Shown piece by piece: positions 18,054 to 20,834 of a stretch of DNA of 20,834 nucleotides (the stretch's first letter is position 1; each line of letters begins with the position of its first letter). Below the pieces are notes generated by a model that saw only the letters and a program-made list of their open reading frames with translations, was not told the origin of the DNA and did not search any database. Position numbers and translations under genes: made by a program. Source of the DNA: Micractinium sp. NFX-FRZ (Eukaryota > Chlorophyta > Trebouxiophyceae > Chlorellales > Chlorellaceae); contig JAPTJF010000692.1 of NCBI GenBank assembly GCA_029339195.1, positions 1 to 20,834 of the forward strand, read 5' to 3'.

Positions 18054-19884
18054 ACCGTCCTCCTCCGCCCCGGCAGCCGCCGCCTCGGCAGGTACAGGAG
18101 CTTCTGTACCTGCCTGCTCGCCGCCGTCCCTGCCAGCAATGGCTGCCCCACCATCGTGCTCCCATGACTCTGCTGGCAGCCAGGGCTGGGCGGTGGGCTG
18201 CTGGGCCGGCCCCGCTTTTGCCCCGTCCTGACGAGTGGCACCGCTCGAGCCCTGATCCTCCTCTGGTAGTGGAGGCAGGGCTGGCTGCTCCTCCCCTGCC
18301 GCCTCGATCCGCGCTCCCGGCTCCTGGGCAGGTTGGTGGGCAGGAGCAAAGGACCGCCGGCGCAGCAGGCTGGCAGCTGGCTGGCCGCCGGCGACAGCAG
18401 CTGTCATCGCTGCTGCGCTAGCTGTCGTCACTGCTGCGCCAGCTGTCACAGCGGCATTGCCAGCTGGGCCAGCCACGTCAGCAGCAACCCGTGGGCTCCG
18501 CTGCTGCTCTGCCTGCTGTGGTGGCTCCCCAGCTTCCGGGGGTGGCTGGTGGGCTTCCGGTAGCACCGGCCCCTGCTCTGAGCTGGCTGACCGGGCATGC
18601 TGCAGTGGGGCTGCATCCTGCCGCTCTGCTTCTTCCTCCATCCCTGCTGCTGGCGCCGGTTGCACGCTGCCGGCAGCTTTTTCGCCCCCAGAGCTGCCAA
18701 GACCCGCCTCGCTGGAAGCAGCTGGCACCACCTGCTGCTGCGCCTGCTGCGCCTGCTGCTGTTGCCCCTCCGCCTGCTGCTGCTGCTGCGCCTGCTGCCC
18801 ATCCCCCTGCTGGTGTGGAGGAAGCTGCTGCTGCTGCTGGCGGGCCGGCTTGGGCGGCTTTGTTGGCTTGGCTGTGCTGTCAAACATCTGCTGCACTATA
18901 GCAGCTGCCGCTGCTGCTACGGTTGTTGCTTTGTCAGCGATGCCTGCAGCGGACGCTGCCCTGCCTGCACTTGAAGCACCTGCCGCTGGGTGTGACAGCT
19001 GCTGAGCCGCGGACTCTGCTGCTGGGTGCAAAGGCTCGGCAGCTGCTGCCGTGCCTGCTGCTTCAGCTGTTGCTGCTGCTGTGCCTGCTGCTGCTGCTGC
19101 TGCTGGCAGAGCGTCCCCTGTGGCTGCCGGCTTGGCAGCTGCAGGCTTCTTGCTCTCAGGCGGCTTGGCTGCACGAGGTTTCTCTTTGGCGATCTTCACT
19201 GCTGCACGAGGTTTCTCTTTGGCTATCTTCACTGCTGCACTGCCATACATGCTGGAGACCACCTGAGGTGCTGAGGCACGAGCTTTGCCTGCTGGCCCGC
19301 CGCCGCCGCCCATGCTGCCGCGGGCCTCTCCCGCCACGCTTTCCCGCGGGAGCCCCGTGCGAGGGCTGCCGCCCATGCTGCCCTCCCCTCCAGCCACGCT
19401 GGCTCGGGGCACAGTGCTGATGACCTGCCTGGCGGAACCGCTTCCAAAGCCAAAGGTGCCGCGGGCGTCTCCCGCCGCGCTCTGCCGCGCGTGCCCAGCG
19501 TGCGGGCTGCCGCCCCCTCCAGCAACGCTGACGCGGGCATGCCTGTCGTTCGCGCTGCCACTGCCATGGCCGGCGCTGTGTGCGGCGGCTGCGGCGGCCG
19601 CGGCGGCGGGCTTGCTGCCCCGCCCGGCAGGCGGCGCCCGCGGGTTGACCCCTGCCGCTGCTGGCGACCCAGCCTCCAAAGAATCTGCGTTCCAGGGGCC
19701 GTCCAGGGCGTCTTCAACACCTTCCCCCATACAGCTCCCCGCCGCACAGAACCCGCAGAAATCCCTGCGGCCCACCTGATGTCCTCCCAGCCTCCAGATC
19801 TTGGTGGCTGGCTTCCTCAGCGGGGCTGCGCAGCCCAGGCGCCTCGTGCGAGGCAGACGCCTTCCTTCGCCTAAGGTTGGACAT
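7611..19884 (-). CDS. Giant mosaic membrane protein: TM, beta-propeller, FN3 pairs, Pro-rich blocks, discoidin domain (27 exons, ~2027 aa)
   Basis: Exons in transcript order: 19884-19776, 19684-17741, 17426-17340, 17101-17001, 16793-16491, 16234-16108, 15747-15489, 15219-15111, 14957-14900, 14671-14357, 14146-13883, 13664-13566, 13405-12827, 12674-12393, 12214-12116, 11954-11853, 11513-11220, 10948-10409, 10147-10084, 9477-9452, 9223-9190, 8979-8921, 8565-8509, 8455-8434, 8163-8106, 7878-7816, 7640-7611. Every junction keeps phase and the sum is 6084 nt. Least certain are the first intron, the 22-nt exon and the four GC donors. The start MSNLRRRKASASHE is chosen because it splices in phase to DSLEAGSPAAAG. 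Architecture and sequons (NGT, NST, NIT) suggest a cell-surface or matrix-binding protein with an N-terminal cytosolic side. No cellular role is demonstrated. It could be two adjacent genes, but no break is apparent. Confidence 0.7.
7980..8022. repeat. (CAGCAGGCACAG)-type short repeat in an intron of the large gene
   Basis: CAGCA and CAGGCA units alternate over about 40 bp within the intron between exons 25 and 26. It is a simple repeat of no evident function. Confidence 0.7.
9842..9990 (-). repeat. Imperfect ~58-bp tandem repeat in intron 19
   Basis: Two full and one partial unit start near 9842, 9899 and 9957. They share CGTTGCCCCACC/GTTGCCCCACCGCAG-like and GTGCAGCACAC segments (plus strand). 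The array directly abuts the 31-bp donor array. Confidence 0.7.
9981..10107 (-). repeat. 4 x 31-bp tandem array of an exon end plus splice donor
   Basis: The end of exon 19 with its GT donor (exon-like last bases at 10084, 10053, 10022 and 9991) is repeated with exactly 31-bp spacing. Each unit contains GGCAGAACGTTGGG(T/C)CCAG followed by GTGRGG. All four donors look usable. Only the first is in phase with the next exon, since 31 is not a multiple of three. Confidence 0.95.
10155..10183 (-). repeat. (TCCC)n pyrimidine tract at the exon 19 acceptor
   Basis: The plus strand reads (GGGA)n. On the minus strand it is a perfect TCCC/CCCT run ending just before CTGCAG at the exon 19 start, acting as the polypyrimidine tract. 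Confidence 0.8.
10433..10808 (-). other. Long Pro / Ser-Pro block in exon 18
   Basis: About 125 codons, mostly CCN, encode PPPPSPSPPPP-type repeats with single Ala, Arg, Phe and Met interruptions, ending in YVGSLLS. Such blocks are hydroxylated and O-glycosylated rod-like spacers in chlorophyte wall proteins such as pherophorins. Here the block would hold the discoidin domain away from the FN3 region. The opposite strand reads as a spurious Gly/Ala-rich frame. Confidence 0.85.
11056..11109. repeat. 30-bp-period direct repeat in intron 17
   Basis: ATGGGTGCATGTCTCCAGCT (extending through CAGC) occurs at 11056-11079 and again at 11086-11109, identical over 24 bases. It lies about 110 bp upstream (in transcript sense, downstream of the donor) of the exon 18 acceptor. 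Confidence 0.9.
11137..11162. repeat. Homopolymer of 26 C (G on the coding strand) in intron 17
   Basis: An uninterrupted C run on the plus strand means the transcript of the large gene would carry G26 in intron 17. Its exact length may be affected by sequencing. Confidence 0.9.
12116..13405 (-). other. FN3 cassette B (exons 13-15), paralogous to cassette A
   Basis: The order and intron positions match cassette A, with close sequence: LLLFGSITLGGAGDPGGSAS, YTVVAVPADGSPPVIATS, LEGLQAGTAYSLTATAYDAS, WTMVAVPVGG, LTLVDLPPGTYDVFAAATG, completed in exon 16 by ADGATSPASASLRLVIGA. Exon lengths are 579, 282 and 99 nt; the first is longer because of an expanded Pro block (plus 13001-13346). The acceptor context of the 99-nt exon is also conserved (plus CAGCCCTGGCGTGCCTGCTG). 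This is an internal segmental duplication. Confidence 0.8.
13566..14671 (-). other. FN3 cassette A (exons 10-12)
   Basis: After a Pro linker (plus 14531-14615) the cassette reads LLLFGSITLGGSPAPAGSTS, YTVVALPADGGPPVIAS, then LEGLQAGTSYSLTATAYDAS (a classic FN3 'L..G-T-x-Y' signature). A second FN3-like unit follows: VATWTLVAVPAGG, LTMENLPPGTYDLYAAATG, ADGTTSPASSPLRIVIGA, the last completed by exon 13. All bounding introns are phase 1. Exon lengths are 315, 264 and 99 nt. Confidence 0.75.
14900..15219 (-). other. Cys-rich module (exons 8-9)
   Basis: Exon 8 reads SCQGYKGGVVCIGACTCQAH followed by APARTGVCKGG. Exon 9 adds VYSGTVQSFAVNTHGGTVA, and exon 10 continues EVWVVDASDQVVHSM. Five Cys fall within about 30 residues, which suggests a small disulfide-stabilised extracellular unit. 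I recognise no named family. The acceptor at 15220 is chosen because it alone enters this frame without a frameshift. Confidence 0.5.
15489..17750 (-). other. Tectonin-like beta-propeller region (end of exon 2 to exon 7)
   Basis: About 300 residues show a recurring pattern: a W, then a V/G strand, then a short hydrophobic strand with W or Y. Examples are GSWVPATTYS...GAEGGLWRVAP, YCGGAVYSLDDNGSWVEVAG, GTAFVINACDEAFYYNSTHW, VVVASDRSLWAMLSSRLAVR and DSWGAVMVLTQQQQLLSLD. The spacing resembles tectonin-type lectin propellers. Exon 5 carries a Pro/Arg/Gln-rich insertion and exon 7 a Pro-rich one, both in loop positions. Kelch or RCC1-like propellers are alternatives. The fold is inferred from pattern, not from a database match. 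Confidence 0.5.
15788..16018. repeat. Imperfect (CAGG)n tetranucleotide array in intron 6
   Basis: About 230 bp of CAGG units, interrupted by CGGG, CACAGG and AGGG variants, fill most of intron 6 of the large gene. In transcript sense it is a CCTG repeat. The tract is not coding in the accepted model. Confidence 0.9.
17994..18053 (-). repeat. Trinucleotide (GCA)n coding repeat, poly-Ala
   Basis: The plus strand shows (GCT)n from 17994, nearly perfect from 18001 to 18053. In the coding frame it gives a run of about 20 Ala between EEDG and EEAAKAA. It is a typical replication-slippage tract inside a coding exon. Confidence 0.95.
19168..19233 (-). repeat. 33-bp tandem duplication in exon 2
   Basis: Two adjacent 33-bp copies (19168-19200 and 19201-19233) differ at one base (GCGATC against GCTATC on the plus strand). 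Each encodes an 11-residue Lys-rich unit, AVKIAKEKPRA. Near-identity suggests a recent duplication. Confidence 0.95.
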
Positions 19885-20834
19885 CGGGGGAGCCTATGTC
19901 AGCACTGCATGAACGCTGGGAGTGTAAGAGAGGGCCTGCCAGGGTACGCAGTCCACAGTGGCCAAACAGAAGCTATGCCTTGCTTTCCACCCACCGGCTC
20001 CCCGTGTCCTCTTGTTCAAATTTCCCGGTGCATCAAGCCATGCACGAGTTTTTGGAGTCTGCATGGTGGCCATACGAAGCTCCCAATATTGCATTGATGG
20101 CGAGGGGCATCAGCAGTAAATCACCATCAGGTGACCTCAGCCTGCAGCAGCAACCTGCTGCACCACGGCTGCTCTGACGGCTGCAGTTTCCTGTGCACGT
20201 CGTGTTCTGATCTTGCTCGAAGCACGTTCTTCCCCTGAACATACAGCATGCACGTGCAGCACGGTCAACGCATTCATTGCAGCCCACCCTCCTCGCAGGG
20301 AGCAGCTGCACATCCCCACCTGCTTCGAAAACGAGTTTCGCTGCCAGCTGGTCCCAGCAGTGGATGAGTGATCGTGTGGCTGATTCCCCCACACCCACAC
20401 GCAATTCCCCGAGGGTTTCCATGATAAGACTTAAATTCGCAGGGCGGCAACGTGAGTGGGCAACACTGCTTGTGCAATACGGTGGCTGACAGCCCGGGGG
20501 GGCAGGTGCACTGGCAGACAGGGCGGGCGCCTGAGAGAAATGGAGGCAAGTGGACGGTATTTCGTCAACCTGCCCTGCTCACTGGTTGAGCCTACATGCA
20601 AGTGCTGATGTAAGATAGCAGGGGCTAGGCGTTGGCAGTCAATTTGGCTCGGCCGATGTGTCACGTTTCATGCACAGCACGAATGCATGTGTTGCATGCT
20701 GATTGGGCACTGTGCGGATGAGGCAGCCCGGCGCATCACTCCTCCAAGGCCGCTCCATCAGCCCTGCCTCTGTACATGCTTCATGCCTATGGTATTGTCT
20801 TTCTCTGAGCGGAGCGGCGCGGGAAAACTCGGCG
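19885..20834. other. Upstream flank of the large minus-strand gene; no convincing gene seen
   Basis: This 950-bp stretch is visibly less GC-rich than the rest. It must contain the 5' leader and promoter of the large gene. A three-codon upstream ORF (ATG-CAG-TGC-TGA, 19910-19899 on the minus strand) lies 14 nt above the chosen start. A minus-strand open frame of 129 codons (20422-20033) has no recognisable domain or splice support. A plus-strand TGTAA at 20609-20613 could end a transcript, but I see no matching gene. No tRNA or repeat was noticed. Confidence 0.4.

Larger units (their letters stand above)
17741..19684 (-). other. Exon 2: low-complexity N-terminal region and signal-anchor segment
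   Basis: Residues about 37-684. Residues 87-174 repeat an R-x-S-(V/A)-A-G motif (RVSVAGG, RQSAAGD, RASVAGG, RESVAGE, KARAS). Next comes a tandem AVKIAKEKPRA, then long Ala, Gln and Glu/Pro-rich stretches and an uninterrupted Ala run. Residues 620-626 are KRKRRRR, followed by eleven Leu and VGGGAGVGIALAM (about 627-650) and RRRGR. The stronger positive cluster lies before the span, so the positive-inside rule predicts an internal N-terminus and an external C-terminal part. There is no cleavable signal peptide. After the span comes a short Pro/Ala stalk leading to SSGSWVPATTYS, the first strand of the propeller. Confidence 0.75.

Noticed and set aside
19773..19775. GTG as the start of the large protein
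   Set aside because: Non-ATG start in a nuclear gene. The GTGGGC there is better read as a splice donor after the ATG-initiated exon 19884-19776.
20033..20422. Minus-strand open frame of 129 codons starting METLGELRVGVGES
   Set aside because: No domain, no splice link to the large gene in phase that I could support, and ordinary for chance in this composition.

Overview
The window looks like nuclear DNA of a green alga. It is very GC-rich and has short exons split by many GC-rich introns. Candidate 3'-end signals are TGTAA, the chlorophyte polyadenylation motif. Its proteins include long Pro/Ser-Pro blocks of the kind found in algal wall and extracellular-matrix glycoproteins. A chlorophyte (Trebouxiophyceae or Chlorophyceae) is the best guess; the species cannot be read from the sequence.

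Layout. (1) 1-477, plus: the 3' end of an unrecognised gene. (2) 842-1693, or up to 2140, minus: an unrecognised single-domain-sized protein. It converges on gene 1 and stands head to head with gene 3. (3) 2189-6991, plus: a complete 14-exon gene for the alpha subunit of mitochondrial pyruvate dehydrogenase E1 (403 aa when spliced). (4) 19884-7611, minus: one very large gene that I assemble into 27 exons, about 2027 aa, keeping reading phase at every junction. It converges on gene 3. (5) 19885-20834: its upstream flank, in which I find no convincing gene.

The large minus-strand gene is the main discovery. It predicts a membrane-anchored mosaic protein. In order it has: an Ala/Gln-rich, R-x-S-repeat N-terminal region (probably cytosolic); a poly-Leu membrane span; a tectonin-like beta-propeller; a Cys-rich module; a Pro-rich linker; two copies of a three-exon cassette, each encoding a pair of fibronectin-III-like domains and separated by long Pro blocks; an unassigned Cys-containing beta-rich module; a long Ser-Pro/Pro block; and a C-terminal discoidin (F5/8 type C) domain cut into nine exons, three of them microexons of 22-34 nt. 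Ten consecutive introns in the FN3 part are all phase 1, the arrangement associated with exon shuffling in animal matrix proteins. At least four introns appear to start with GC rather than GT.

A second theme runs through both large genes. Several introns contain degenerate or tandem copies of the neighbouring exon edge, including the splice site ('splice-junction echoes'). The clearest are in introns 2, 3, 4 and 7 of the E1-alpha gene and a 4 x 31-bp donor array in the discoidin region of the large gene.
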